Source: Rhodovulum marinum
Lineage (GTDB): Bacteria; Pseudomonadota; Alphaproteobacteria; Rhodobacterales; Rhodobacteraceae
Length of the DNA stretch: 64,000 nucleotides
Assembly: GCF_004343075.1 (NCBI RefSeq)
Contig: NZ_SLXP01000015.1
Coordinates: 18,857-82,856, forward strand
Direction: 5' to 3'
Positions 37,434-48,825 of the stretch are shown one piece after another; the stretch's first letter is position 1; every line of letters starts with the position of its first letter. Position numbers and translations under genes: made by a program. The notes beneath the pieces were generated by a model. The model had not been told where the DNA came from. It ran no database searches and was given only the letters and a program-made list of their open reading frames with translations.

Positions 37434-38537
37434 ATGACGAACACCCTTCTGATCCTGCCCGGCGACGGCATCGGCCCCGAGGTGATGGCCGAGGTTTCCC
37501 GCATCATCGACTGGTTCGGGGACAAGCGCGGGCTGAAATTCGACGTTTCCGAGGACCTGGTGGGCGGCGCGGCCTATGACGTCCACGGCGTGCCGCTGGC
37601 GGATGCCACGATGGCCAGGGCGCAAGAGGTCGACGCGGTGCTGCTGGGTGCGGTCGGCGGGCCGAAATACGACAACCTCGATTTCAGCGTGAAGCCCGAG
37701 CGCGGCCTGTTGCGCCTGCGCAAGGAGATGGACCTGTTCGCCAACCTGCGCCCCGCGCAATGTTTCGACGCGCTGGCCGATTTCAGTTCGCTGAAACGCG
37801 ACGTGGTGGCCGGGCTGGACATCATGATCGTGCGCGAACTGACCAGCGGTATCTATTTCGGCGAGCCGCGCGGCATTTTCGAAGAGAACGGCGAGCGGGT
37901 GGGGATCAACACCCAGCGCTATACCGAATCGGAAATCGACCGGGTGGCGCGGTCGGCCTTTGAACTGGCGCGCAAGCGGGGCAACAAGGTCTGCTCGATG
38001 GAGAAGGCCAACGTGATGGAATCGGGCATCCTGTGGCGCGAGGTGGTGCAGCGCGTCCACGACGCGGATTACCCGGACGTGGAACTGTCGCACATGTATG
38101 CCGATGCGGGCGGCATGCAGCTGTGCCGCTGGCCCAAGCAGTTCGACGTGATCGTGACCGACAACCTGTTCGGCGACCTGTTGTCGGACGTGGCCGCGAT
38201 GCTGACCGGATCGCTGGGGATGCTGCCCTCGGCCAGCCTGGGCGCGCCGATGGCGAACGGCCGGCCCAAGGCGCTGTATGAACCGGTGCACGGCTCGGCC
38301 CCCGACATCGCGGGGCAGGGCAAGGCCAACCCGATCGCCTGTATCCTGAGCTTCGCCATGGCGCTGCGCTATTCCTTCGACCAGGGCGAGGAGGCGACGC
38401 GGCTGGAACAGGCGGTGGAAAAGGTGCTGGCCGATGGCGTGCGCACCGCCGACCTGATGCAGTCCGAGGGCACCACGCCCGCCAGCACCGCGCAGATGGG
38501 CGACGCGATCCTCGCCGCCCTCGACGCCAGCCTGTGA
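37434..38537 (+). CDS. leuB: 3-isopropylmalate dehydrogenase LeuB
   Basis: 367 residues, NAD-dependent oxidative decarboxylase of the leucine pathway. [16 protein letters not shown] starts the fold; substrate-binding Arg residues lie in [17 protein letters not shown], the catalytic Tyr in [17 protein letters not shown], the catalytic Lys in [10 protein letters not shown], and metal-binding Asp residues in [25 protein letters not shown] precedes the ATG. Separated from leuD by the membrane protein and EEP genes. Confidence 0.96.
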   Translation: MTNTLLILPGDGIGPEVMAEVSRIIDWFGDKRGLKFDVSEDLVGGAAYDVHGVPLADATMARAQEVDAVLLGAVGGPKYDNLDFSVKPERGLLRLRKEMDLFANLRPAQCFDALADFSSLKRDVVAGLDIMIVRELTSGIYFGEPRGIFEENGERVGINTQRYTESEIDRVARSAFELARKRGNKVCSMEKANVMESGILWREVVQRVHDADYPDVELSHMYADAGGMQLCRWPKQFDVIVTDNLFGDLLSDVAAMLTGSLGMLPSASLGAPMANGRPKALYEPVHGSAPDIAGQGKANPIACILSFAMALRYSFDQGEEATRLEQAVEKVLADGVRTADLMQSEGTTPASTAQMGDAILAALDASL

Positions 38538-38618
38538 CCCGGGCGCGGCGCGCCGGGGGTTGCCAGCGCGCCGCGAAACCGAAAGGCTGAAGCCGTCCGC
38601 CATCCGCGAGCAGGTGCC

Positions 38619-39578
38619 ATGATCTCTGCCAATCTCAGGGGTGCGGGGCTTGCGCTGGCGGGCTTCGCCGTGTTCTCGCTCCACGATGCCGTCGTCAAGG
38701 CGCTGGGCGCCCATTACGACGCGGTGCAGATCGTGTTCTTCAGCGTTCTGCTGGGCTTTCCGCTGGTGCTGCTGATGCTGATCCGCGAGCGCGACGGCAG
38801 CCTGCGCCCGCGCCGCCCCGGCTGGACCGCGCTGCGCACGGGGGCGGTGATGGCGACGATGCTGAGCGCGTTCTACGCCTTTTCCACCATCCCGCTGGCG
38901 CAGGCCTATGCGATCATCTTCGCCACGCCGCTGATCATCACCGCGCTGTCGGTGCCGATTCTCGGCGAGCGGGTCGGCCCGCGGCGCTGGAGCGCGGTGC
39001 TTCTGGGGCTGATCGGGGTGCTGATCGTGCTGCGCCCCGGGGCCGAGGCCGGGCTGGGCCTGGGCCATCTTGCCGCGCTGGTGGCCGCCGGGGCGGGCGC
39101 GCTGGTGGCGGTCATCATGCGCAAGATCGGCAACGAGGAACGCAGCGCCGTTCTGCTGCTGTACCCGATGCTGGCCAATGCCGCGGCGATGGGGTGTCTG
39201 CTGCCCTTCGTCTATCGCCCGATGCCGCTGGAACACCTGGGCGGCATGGGGCTGGTGGCGCTGGGCGCGCTGGGGGGCATGCTGTTGATGATCGCGGCCT
39301 ATCGCGCGGCCGAGGCGGTGGTCGTGGCGCCGATGCAGTATTCGCAGATGCTGTGGGCGATCCTTCTTGGCGTCGTCCTGTTCGACGAGGTGCCGGACGC
39401 GATGACGCTTCTGGGGTCGGCGGTGATCGCGGCCAGCGGGCTGTTCGTGTTCCTGCGCGAGGGTCGGCCGCGGGTCTCGGCCACGCAGCCCGCGCTCTAT
39501 GCCGCGGACCGCCCCGGACTGGCCCCCGAGGGCGCGCCGATCGAGGCCGCACCCGATATCCCCGGACCGCAGGATTGA
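38619..39578 (+). CDS. DMT-superfamily (EamA) transporter
   Basis: 319 residues with ten predicted membrane helices in two EamA repeats (about 5-145 and 150-290). Typical start GAGLALAGFAVFSLHDAVVK and second repeat LGHLAALVAAGAGALVAVIM. The substrate of such drug/metabolite exporters cannot be read from sequence; proximity to leuB does not establish amino-acid export. The C-terminal 25 residues are hydrophilic and Pro-rich. Confidence 0.85.
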   Translation: MISANLRGAGLALAGFAVFSLHDAVVKALGAHYDAVQIVFFSVLLGFPLVLLMLIRERDGSLRPRRPGWTALRTGAVMATMLSAFYAFSTIPLAQAYAIIFATPLIITALSVPILGERVGPRRWSAVLLGLIGVLIVLRPGAEAGLGLGHLAALVAAGAGALVAVIMRKIGNEERSAVLLLYPMLANAAAMGCLLPFVYRPMPLEHLGGMGLVALGALGGMLLMIAAYRAAEAVVVAPMQYSQMLWAILLGVVLFDEVPDAMTLLGSAVIAASGLFVFLREGRPRVSATQPALYAADRPGLAPEGAPIEAAPDIPGPQD

Positions 39579-39622
39579 CCCTTGCCAAAGCAGTCGGCGC
39601 ACGGTAATCCGCCTGCCACGGT

Positions 39623-39699
39623 CGGAGTGTAGCTCAGCCTGGTAGAGCACTGTCTTCGGGAGGCAGGGGCCGGAGGTTCGAATCCTCTCACTCCGACCA
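39623..39699 (+). tRNA. tRNA-Pro (anticodon CGG), CCA encoded
   Basis: 77 nt folding into a standard cloverleaf: acceptor CGGAGTG/CACTCCG, D arm GCTC/GAGC, anticodon stem CTGTC/GGCAG with loop TTCGGGA (anticodon CGG), T arm GGAGG-TTCGAAT-CCTCT, ending ACCA. No repeated 3' end was noticed nearby, so there is no sign of an integrated element. The 267 bp between it and tex hold nothing I can identify. Confidence 0.95.
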
Positions 39700-39966
39700 A
39701 TTTTCCCAACGCCTTGAATGACCCCTGCGAAAGCGCCCGTGCCGATGGCGGGCGCCTTTGGGGCGTGTCGTGGCCGCATGCGGCCTGTGCGCGGGTCATG
39801 GCCTGCGGCGGGAACGGGGGGCGTGCAAAAGCCCGTGTGGCACGCCCGCGCCGCCGCTTTCGACGGTGGCGTTTGACCGGGGCATTTGCGGCGCGATGCC
39901 GGGCCAGTCGATTCGGCGCCGGCGCCTGGGCGGTGTCTGTACCACGATCCCCCGGCGCCGGGCGCG

Positions 39967-42273
<2,307 letters not shown>

Positions 42274-42509
42274 GGGATGGGTCCTCGATCTGGGCGGACT
42301 GCCTTGTTAGCCGGTGCCGCACAGCCCGCCAAGCCTTTGTGCGGGGGCGCCGTACCGGCCCGGGGCGGTTGACGGTTGTCAAATCCGGGCGCGCCCGCGC
42401 GTGCTAGCTTGACCGGGCGACAGAACGCCCCGACACTTCCCGCAAGGGGAGAGAGGGCATTGCGCCGCTTGCGGCCTGCCGGGCCGCGCCTAGCAGAGGA
42501 GGAGTTCCC

Positions 42510-43763
42510 ATGTTGCGTTACAAGACGTTCGTGCCGCTTGTCGCGGCGGCCGGTCTGGCCTTTGGCGCCCCGGCCGGTGCCGAACCCACCGCCGAGGTCC
42601 TGCACTGGTGGACCTCGGGCGGCGAGGCCAAGGCGGTGGGCGAGCTGAAGAACAGTTTCGAGGCCCAGGGCGGCACATGGATCGACTCGCCCATCGCGGG
42701 CGGCGGCGGGGATGCCGCGATGACCGCGCTGCGCGCCCGCGTGGTGGCCGGCAACCCGCCCACCGCGGTGCAACTGAAAGGCCCCGGCATCCAGGAATGG
42801 GCCGAGCAGGGCGCGCTGAACGACGTGGAAGACGTGGCCGAGGCCGAGAACTGGAACGGCGTGCTGCCGCCGGTGCTGGCCGAGATCATGAAATATGACG
42901 GCAAGTATGTCGCCGCCCCGGTGAACATTCACCGCGTCGACTGGATGTGGGCCAACCCCGAGGTTCTGGCCAAGGCCGGGATCGGGGCGATGCCCACCAC
43001 CTGGGACGAGTTCAACGCCGCCGCCGACAAGCTGATGGCGGCGGGCATCACGCCGCTGGCCCATGGCGGCCAGCCCTGGCAGGACGCCACCGTGTTCGAG
43101 AACGTGGTTCTGGGCGTGGGCGGGGCCGATTTCTTTCGCGCGGCGCTGGTCGACCTGGACCAGGAGGCGCTGAATTCGCCGACGATGGTCGCGGCCTTCG
43201 ACCAGTTGCGCCGGATGCGCGGCTATGTCGACCCGAACTTCTCGGGGCGCGACTGGAACCTGGCGACCGCCATGGTGATGAACGGCGAGGCCGCGTTCCA
43301 GATCATGGGCGACTGGGCCAAGGGTGAATTCCTGGCCGCCGGAAAGGTGCCGGGCGAGGATTTCCTGTGCGCGCCGACGCCGGGCAACGGGTTCGTTCTG
43401 AACTCGGACAGCTTTACCTTCTTCAAGGTGTCGGGGGACGACAACATCGCCGGGCAGAAGCTGTTGGCCAGCCTCATCATGTCGCCCGGTTTCCAGGAGA
43501 CGTTCAACCTGGCCAAGGGGTCGATCCCGGCGCGCACCGACGTGGCCCTCGACAAGTTCGACGCCTGTGCGCAGCGCTCGCACGAAGATCTGCTGAAGGC
43601 GACCGAGGCCAACGCGCTGGTGCCGTCCATGGCGCATGAAATGGCGATTCCGCGGTCGGTGCGGGGCGAATTCCTGGACCTGGTGACCGAGTTCTTCAAC
43701 TCGGACATGAGTTCCGAGGACGCCGCGCAGCGCCTGGCCGACGCGGTCAAGCGCGCGATGTAA
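42510..43763 (+). CDS. Sugar ABC transporter substrate-binding protein (glucose/mannose type)
   Basis: 417 residues with signal peptide (LRYKTFVPLVAAAGLAFGAP, cleavage near AGA-EP). The mature protein is a family 1 (cluster B/D) solute-binding protein; VLHWWTSGGEAKAVGELKN, APVNIHRVDWMW and GDWAKGEF resemble the GtsA-type glucose/mannose binders of Pseudomonas and relatives. An AGGAGGAG site precedes the ATG. First gene of a four-gene CUT1 operon. No sugar kinase or LacI-type regulator is adjacent, so substrate assignment rests on similarity alone. Confidence 0.88.
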   Translation: MLRYKTFVPLVAAAGLAFGAPAGAEPTAEVLHWWTSGGEAKAVGELKNSFEAQGGTWIDSPIAGGGGDAAMTALRARVVAGNPPTAVQLKGPGIQEWAEQGALNDVEDVAEAENWNGVLPPVLAEIMKYDGKYVAAPVNIHRVDWMWANPEVLAKAGIGAMPTTWDEFNAAADKLMAAGITPLAHGGQPWQDATVFENVVLGVGGADFFRAALVDLDQEALNSPTMVAAFDQLRRMRGYVDPNFSGRDWNLATAMVMNGEAAFQIMGDWAKGEFLAAGKVPGEDFLCAPTPGNGFVLNSDSFTFFKVSGDDNIAGQKLLASLIMSPGFQETFNLAKGSIPARTDVALDKFDACAQRSHEDLLKATEANALVPSMAHEMAIPRSVRGEFLDLVTEFFNSDMSSEDAAQRLADAVKRAM

Positions 43764-43821
43764 GGCAGACCCCGGCCGGGGCGCGCACGCGTTCCGGCCG
43801 GTCACACCGGCAGGGGGTGGC

Positions 43822-44706
43822 GTGCTGACAGCGATTTCCCGCGCGATCGAGCGGCGCTTGCCGCTGATGGTGGTTTCACCGCTTTTCGCGGTCAGCCTGT
43901 TCTTCGTCTACGGGTTCATCGCCTGGACGGGTTACATCTCGCTGACCGGCTCGCGCATGATGCCCAGCTATGATTTCGCGGGGCTTCTGCAATACGAAAG
44001 GCTGTGGGACACGCCGCGCTGGTACGTGGCGCTGAAGAACCTGTTCGTCTTCTCGGGGCTGTTCATCGGGATCAGCATGGCGCTGGGCGTATTCCTGGCG
44101 ATCCTGCTGGACCAGCGGATACGCGTCGAGGGCGCGATCCGCACGATCTATCTCTACCCGATGGCGCTGTCCTTCATCGTCACGGGCACGGTGTGGAAAT
44201 GGATCCTGAACCCCGGCCTCGGCATCGAGAAGGTGATGCGCGACTGGGGGTTCGAGAATTTCACCTTCGACTGGCTGGTGAACCCCGATTTCGCGATCTA
44301 CACGGTGGTGATCGCGGGGGTCTGGCAAAGTTCGGGCTACGCGATGGCACTGTTCCTGGCGGGGCTCAGGTCCGTCGATGACGAGATCCTCAAGGCCGCC
44401 GCGATCGACGGGGCGGGGCCGTGGCGGGTCTATACCCGCATCGTGCTGCCGTCGCTGCGGCCGGTGTTCCTGTCGGTCGTCATCATCCTCGCCCACCTGG
44501 CGATCAAGAGCTTCGACCTCGTCGTGGCGCTGACGGGCGGGGGCCCGGGCTATGCCACCGACATGCCCGCGACCTTCATGTATGCCTTCGCCTTCCAACG
44601 GTCCGAACTGGGTGTGGCGGCGGCGAGCGCGGTGATGATGCTGATGACGATCTGCGCGATCATCGTGCCCTATCTTTATTCCGAACTGAGGGGCGCGCGG
44701 AAATGA
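43822..44706 (+). CDS. Sugar ABC transporter permease (MalF/UgpA type)
   Basis: 294 residues, six membrane helices. The cytoplasmic EAA loop reads DDEILKAAAIDGAGPWRVYT followed by RIVLPSLRPV. It lies 58 bp after the binding-protein gene, with GTG start; its TGA overlaps the ATG of the second permease (ATGA). Forms the transmembrane heterodimer with that protein. Confidence 0.92.
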   Translation: MLTAISRAIERRLPLMVVSPLFAVSLFFVYGFIAWTGYISLTGSRMMPSYDFAGLLQYERLWDTPRWYVALKNLFVFSGLFIGISMALGVFLAILLDQRIRVEGAIRTIYLYPMALSFIVTGTVWKWILNPGLGIEKVMRDWGFENFTFDWLVNPDFAIYTVVIAGVWQSSGYAMALFLAGLRSVDDEILKAAAIDGAGPWRVYTRIVLPSLRPVFLSVVIILAHLAIKSFDLVVALTGGGPGYATDMPATFMYAFAFQRSELGVAAASAVMMLMTICAIIVPYLYSELRGARK

Positions 44707-45596
44707 GGGCGCGGTCCACCTCGGGCATCGTGCGGCGATCGGGGCCGGGCGCGGTGGTGATGCGGGTCGTGCTGTTCGCGGTGCTGGGCCTGTTCTGCCT
44801 GTATTACCTGTTCCCGCTGTTCGTGATGGTCTCGACCTCGCTGAAATCGCTGGCCGAGATCCGCGAGGGCAGTTTCCTGGCCTTTCCGCGCGATATCGGG
44901 TTCGAGGCCTGGGCCAAGGCCTGGGGCTCGGCCTGCGTGGGCGTGCGCTGCGACGGGTTGCAGCCCTATTTCATGAATTCCGTGATGATGGCGGTGCCGG
45001 CGGTGATCCTGTCCACGACGCTGGGCGCGCTGAACGGCTATGCCCTGACGAAATGGCGGTTCCCCGGTGCCGACATCATCTTTGCGCTGATGCTGTTCGG
45101 GGCGTTCATCCCGTTCCAGGTGGTGCTGCTGCCGATGGCGCGCACGCTGGGTGAGTTGGGGCTGGCGGGCACGGTGCCGGGGCTGGTGCTGGTCCACACG
45201 GTCTATGGGCTGGCCTTCACCACGCTGTTCTTCCGCAACTTCTTCATCGGGGTGCCGGATGGCATCGTGCAGGCGGCCAAGGTGGACGGGGCGGGGTTCT
45301 TCGGCATCTTCTTCCGCATCGTCCTGCCGATGTCGCTGCCCGCGATCGTGGTGACGGTGATCTGGCAGTTCACCCAGATCTGGAACGACTTCCTGTTCGG
45401 CGTGGCCTTCACCGTGGGCGATTCCAACCCGGTCACGGTGGCGCTGAACAACGTGGTGAACACGTCCACGGGGGTGAAGGAATACAATGTCGACATGGCC
45501 GCCGCGATCATCGCGGGGCTGCCGACGCTGTTGGTCTATGTCGTGGCGGGGGCGTATTTCGTGCGCGGTTTGTCGGCCGGGGCGGTAAAGGGGTAG
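44703..45596 (+). CDS. Carbohydrate ABC transporter permease (MalG/UgpE type)
   Basis: 297 residues, six membrane helices; EAA loop GIVQAAKVDGAGFFGIFFRI. A segment ACVGVRCDGLQPYFMNS in the first periplasmic loop with two Cys matches GtsC-type permeases. The start overlaps the preceding stop codon, and the ATPase gene follows after 3 bp. An upstream extension of the frame overlaps the first permease and is spurious. Confidence 0.92.
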   Translation: MRARSTSGIVRRSGPGAVVMRVVLFAVLGLFCLYYLFPLFVMVSTSLKSLAEIREGSFLAFPRDIGFEAWAKAWGSACVGVRCDGLQPYFMNSVMMAVPAVILSTTLGALNGYALTKWRFPGADIIFALMLFGAFIPFQVVLLPMARTLGELGLAGTVPGLVLVHTVYGLAFTTLFFRNFFIGVPDGIVQAAKVDGAGFFGIFFRIVLPMSLPAIVVTVIWQFTQIWNDFLFGVAFTVGDSNPVTVALNNVVNTSTGVKEYNVDMAAAIIAGLPTLLVYVVAGAYFVRGLSAGAVKG

Positions 45597-45599
45597 GGC

Positions 45600-46712
45600 A
45601 TGGCATCGGGCATCCGGCTGGAAAAGTTGCGCAAGAGCTTCGGCGGCAACGAGGTGATCAAGGGCATCGACCTGGACATCGCGCCGGGGGAGTTCGTGGT
45701 GCTGGTCGGCCCCTCGGGCTGTGGGAAATCCACGCTTCTGAACCTGATCGCGGGGCTGGAAACGGTCGGCTCGGGCGACATCTTCATCGGCGGCGACAAG
45801 GTCAACAAGGTGCCGCCCCGCGACCGCGATATCGCGATGGTGTTCCAGTCCTACGCGCTGTACCCGACCAAGACCGTGCGCGACAACGTCACCTTCGGGA
45901 TGGAGACGCGCCGCGTTCCGAAGGACGACCAGGCGGCCGCGCTGGAGGAATTCGCGCGCCTTTTGCAGATCGACCACCTGCTGGACCGCAAGCCCGGGCA
46001 ACTGTCGGGCGGGCAGCGCCAGCGGGTCGCGATGGGCCGCGCGCTGGTGCGCCAACCCGAAGTGTTCCTGTTCGACGAACCGCTGTCCAACCTTGACGCC
46101 AAGCTGCGGATCGAGATGCGCACCGAGATCAAGAAGCTGCACCAGAGGCTGGGCAAGACGGTGGTCTATGTCACCCATGACCAGATCGAGGCGATGACGC
46201 TGGCCACCCGGATCGCGGTGATGGACAATGGCCATATCCGGCAATTCGCCGACCCCGCCACGATCTACGAGAACCCGGTGGACATGTTCGTGGCGGGGTT
46301 CATGGGTTCGCCGCCGATGAACATGATCCCGGGCCGGGTCTGGCATGACGGGGGCAAGGTGTTCGTCCTGCCGCGCGGTGCGCGCGAGTCGATCCGGTTC
46401 CCGGTGGATGGCCCCGCGGCCCGGGGCGCGGACCTGCCCGATGGGCACGAGGTGATCCTGGGGCTGCGCCCGGAAACGATCTTTGCCGCGGGGACGGAAT
46501 TGCCGGGGCCGAACCGTTACGTGTTCGATGCGCCGGTCGAGGTGGTGGAACCTACCGGCCCCGACACGATGATCGTGTTCCAGATCGGCGGGCAGGACCT
46601 GATCGCGCGGGTCCGCCCCGAGGACGTCGCGAAACCGGGCCGGGCGTTCCGGTTCGAGGTGGACATGACCAAGGCCAAGCTGTTCGACGCCGAAACCGGC
46701 AAGGCATTGTAA
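45600..46712 (+). CDS. Sugar ABC transporter ATPase (UgpC/MsmK/GtsD type)
   Basis: 370 residues. Walker A GPSGCGKST (37-45), ABC signature GQLSGGQRQRVAMGRALVRQ, Walker B VFLFDEPLSNLDAKL and switch His in VYVTHDQIEAMT; the C-terminal part carries OB-type (TOBE) domains that in MalK relatives receive regulatory signals. Energises uptake through the two permeases upstream. Last gene of the operon; 137 bp without a clear terminator separate it from the polysaccharide operon. Confidence 0.95.
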   Translation: MASGIRLEKLRKSFGGNEVIKGIDLDIAPGEFVVLVGPSGCGKSTLLNLIAGLETVGSGDIFIGGDKVNKVPPRDRDIAMVFQSYALYPTKTVRDNVTFGMETRRVPKDDQAAALEEFARLLQIDHLLDRKPGQLSGGQRQRVAMGRALVRQPEVFLFDEPLSNLDAKLRIEMRTEIKKLHQRLGKTVVYVTHDQIEAMTLATRIAVMDNGHIRQFADPATIYENPVDMFVAGFMGSPPMNMIPGRVWHDGGKVFVLPRGARESIRFPVDGPAARGADLPDGHEVILGLRPETIFAAGTELPGPNRYVFDAPVEVVEPTGPDTMIVFQIGGQDLIARVRPEDVAKPGRAFRFEVDMTKAKLFDAETGKAL

Positions 46713-46849
46713 CGCCCGGCCCACCCTGTCGTAACGAAATTCCGAGAATGTCCATAAAATGCCACGCTTCGCGCCCGATTGGGGCCGCAAGCCTAGGCTT
46801 TGCTTTTCGCCGGTGACATAGTCGCCGCGAGACGTCGAGGAGTTCGTTT

Positions 46850-47815
46850 ATGGGTCGTAGGGTTGCGTTGGTTGCCGGCGGTGCCGGATTCCTGGGTTCG
46901 CATCTCTGCGACAGGCTGATCGGCGAAGGCGCGCGCGTGTTGTGCGTGGACAGCCTGGTCACCGGAACGATGGACAACATCGCGCATCTGGTCGGGCGCG
47001 AGGGCTTTCGGTTCCTGCGCCACGATGCCACGGAGCCGCTGGACCCGGGCGAAACGGTGACCGAGATCTTCAACCTGGCCTGCCCGGCCTCGCCGATAAA
47101 ATACGCCATCGACCCGGTGCACACCTTTCGCACCAGTGTCCTGGGCACGATGAACCTGCTGGAGCTGGCGCGGGCGACCGGTGCGCGGCTGGTGCAGGCC
47201 TCGACATCCGAGGTGTATGGCGACCCGGCGATCAGCCCGCAGCACGAGGGTTATTGGGGCAATGTCAATCCGGTCGGCCCGCGATCCTGCTATGACGAGG
47301 GCAAGCGCGGGGCGGAAACCCTGTGCCACGACTACCGCCGGCAACATGGCGTGGAGGCCCGCATCGCGCGGATCTTCAACACCTATGGCCCGCGCATGGC
47401 GCGCGATGACGGGCGGGTGGTGTCGAATTTCATCGTGCAGGCGCTGACCGGCCTGCCGCTGACGGTCTATGGCACCGGCGAGCAGACCCGTTCGTTCTGC
47501 TATGTCGACGACCTGGTCGAGGGGCTGATGCGGCTGATGGCGGCCAGCGGCCGGGTGCCCGGGCCGATCAACCTCGGGAATCCGGGCGAATTCACGATGC
47601 TGGAACTGGCCGACATGGTGCTGGCCAAGACCGGGTCGGCCTCGACGCTCAGCTTTGCGCCGCTGCCCCGCGACGACCCGCGCCAGCGGCGCCCCGACAT
47701 CGCGCTGGCCGGCCGGGTCCTGGGCTGGGCGCCGCAGGTCACGCTGGACGAGGGGCTTGACCGCACCATTCCCTATTTCGCGCAGCTCATCCACAAGGGA
47801 CAAACCGGGGAATGA
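46850..47815 (+). CDS. UDP-glucuronate decarboxylase (UDP-xylose synthase) / NAD-dependent epimerase
   Basis: 321 residues, extended SDR. NAD-binding [11 protein letters not shown] at 10-20, [11 protein letters not shown], the UXS-type [11 protein letters not shown], catalytic Tyr148 and Lys152 in [13 protein letters not shown], and [20 protein letters not shown]. These signatures point to conversion of UDP-glucuronate to UDP-xylose. A GAGGAG site is about 10 bp upstream. The next gene starts inside its stop codon (ATGA). No UDP-glucose dehydrogenase is in the window, so UDP-glucuronate must come from elsewhere. Confidence 0.85.
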   Translation: MGRRVALVAGGAGFLGSHLCDRLIGEGARVLCVDSLVTGTMDNIAHLVGREGFRFLRHDATEPLDPGETVTEIFNLACPASPIKYAIDPVHTFRTSVLGTMNLLELARATGARLVQASTSEVYGDPAISPQHEGYWGNVNPVGPRSCYDEGKRGAETLCHDYRRQHGVEARIARIFNTYGPRMARDDGRVVSNFIVQALTGLPLTVYGTGEQTRSFCYVDDLVEGLMRLMAASGRVPGPINLGNPGEFTMLELADMVLAKTGSASTLSFAPLPRDDPRQRRPDIALAGRVLGWAPQVTLDEGLDRTIPYFAQLIHKGQTGE

Positions 47816-48825
47816 CCATGGGCGAGGGCACGCGGAAAACGGTCCTGGTGACCGGTGGCGCCGGCTATATCGGCAGCCACACCTGCAAGCGGCTGGCCGA
47901 AGCGGGCTATTTGCCGGTGGCGTTCGACAATCTCAGCACCGGGCACGCGGATGCCGTGCGCTGGGGCCCGCTGGTCCGGGGCGACACGCGTGACAGCGCG
48001 GCGGTGGCGGACGCCATCCGCGCCCATGCGCCGGTGGCGGTGATCCATTTCGCCGCCGCCGCCTATGTGGGCGAATCGGTGCGCGATCCGGGGTTCTACT
48101 ACTCGAACAATGTCGAGGGGATGCGCGGGCTGCTGACCGCCTGCGCCGAACAGGGGCTGGGCCAGGTCATCTTCAGTTCCAGCTGCGCGACCTACGGGGT
48201 GCCGGCCGACCTGCCGATCACGGAAAGCACACCCCAGAACCCGATCAACCCCTATGGCCGGACCAAGCTGATCGGCGAATGGATGCTGGCCGATTTCGCC
48301 CGCGCCCATGGCATCCGCTATGTCGCGCCGCGCTATTTCAACGCCTGCGGTGCCGATCCGGACGGCACGCTGTGCGAACGCCACGACCCCGAGACGCACC
48401 TTGTCCCGCTGGCGCTGTTCGCCGCGGACGGGCGGCGGCCACGGCTGGATCTGTTCGGCACCGACTATCCCACGCCCGACGGCACCTGCATCCGCGATTA
48501 CATTCATGTCTGCGACCTGGCCGAGGGGCACCTGGCCGCGCTGCGCTATCTGGAGGGGGGCGGCGACAGCATGGCGGTCAACCTCGGGACCGGGACGGGC
48601 CATTCCAACCGCGAGGTGCTGGCGGCGGTGGGCCGCGTCCTGGGCCGCCCGGTGCCGGTGAACGAGGCCGCCCGGCGCGAGGGCGACCCGCCCGCGCTGG
48701 TCGCCGATCCGTCCCGCGCCCGCGAGGTGCTGGGCTTTGCCGCGCGCTATGGCGACCTGGACGAGATCGTCGCCCATGCCGCGCGCGCCTTCGGAATGAA
48801 GCATGGTGATGACGGCACGCCCTGA
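47812..48825 (+). CDS. galE: UDP-glucose 4-epimerase GalE/ExoB
   Basis: 337 residues, extended [12 protein letters not shown] (15-23), FSSSCATYG, catalytic Tyr148 and Lys152 in [25 protein letters not shown] and [16 protein letters not shown] are all standard for GalE. Interconverts UDP-glucose and UDP-galactose. Starts within the upstream stop (ATGA) and overlaps the next gene by 23 bp, so the nucleotide-sugar genes and the synthase are translated as a block. Confidence 0.93.
   Translation: MTMGEGTRKTVLVTGGAGYIGSHTCKRLAEAGYLPVAFDNLSTGHADAVRWGPLVRGDTRDSAAVADAIRAHAPVAVIHFAAAAYVGESVRDPGFYYSNNVEGMRGLLTACAEQGLGQVIFSSSCATYGVPADLPITESTPQNPINPYGRTKLIGEWMLADFARAHGIRYVAPRYFNACGADPDGTLCERHDPETHLVPLALFAADGRRPRLDLFGTDYPTPDGTCIRDYIHVCDLAEGHLAALRYLEGGGDSMAVNLGTGTGHSNREVLAAVGRVLGRPVPVNEAARREGDPPALVADPSRAREVLGFAARYGDLDEIVAHAARAFGMKHGDDGTP

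Noticed and set aside
39623..39699. tRNA-Pro as an integration site for a mobile element
   Set aside because: No duplicated tRNA 3' end or integrase is visible nearby; flanking genes are ordinary chromosomal ones.
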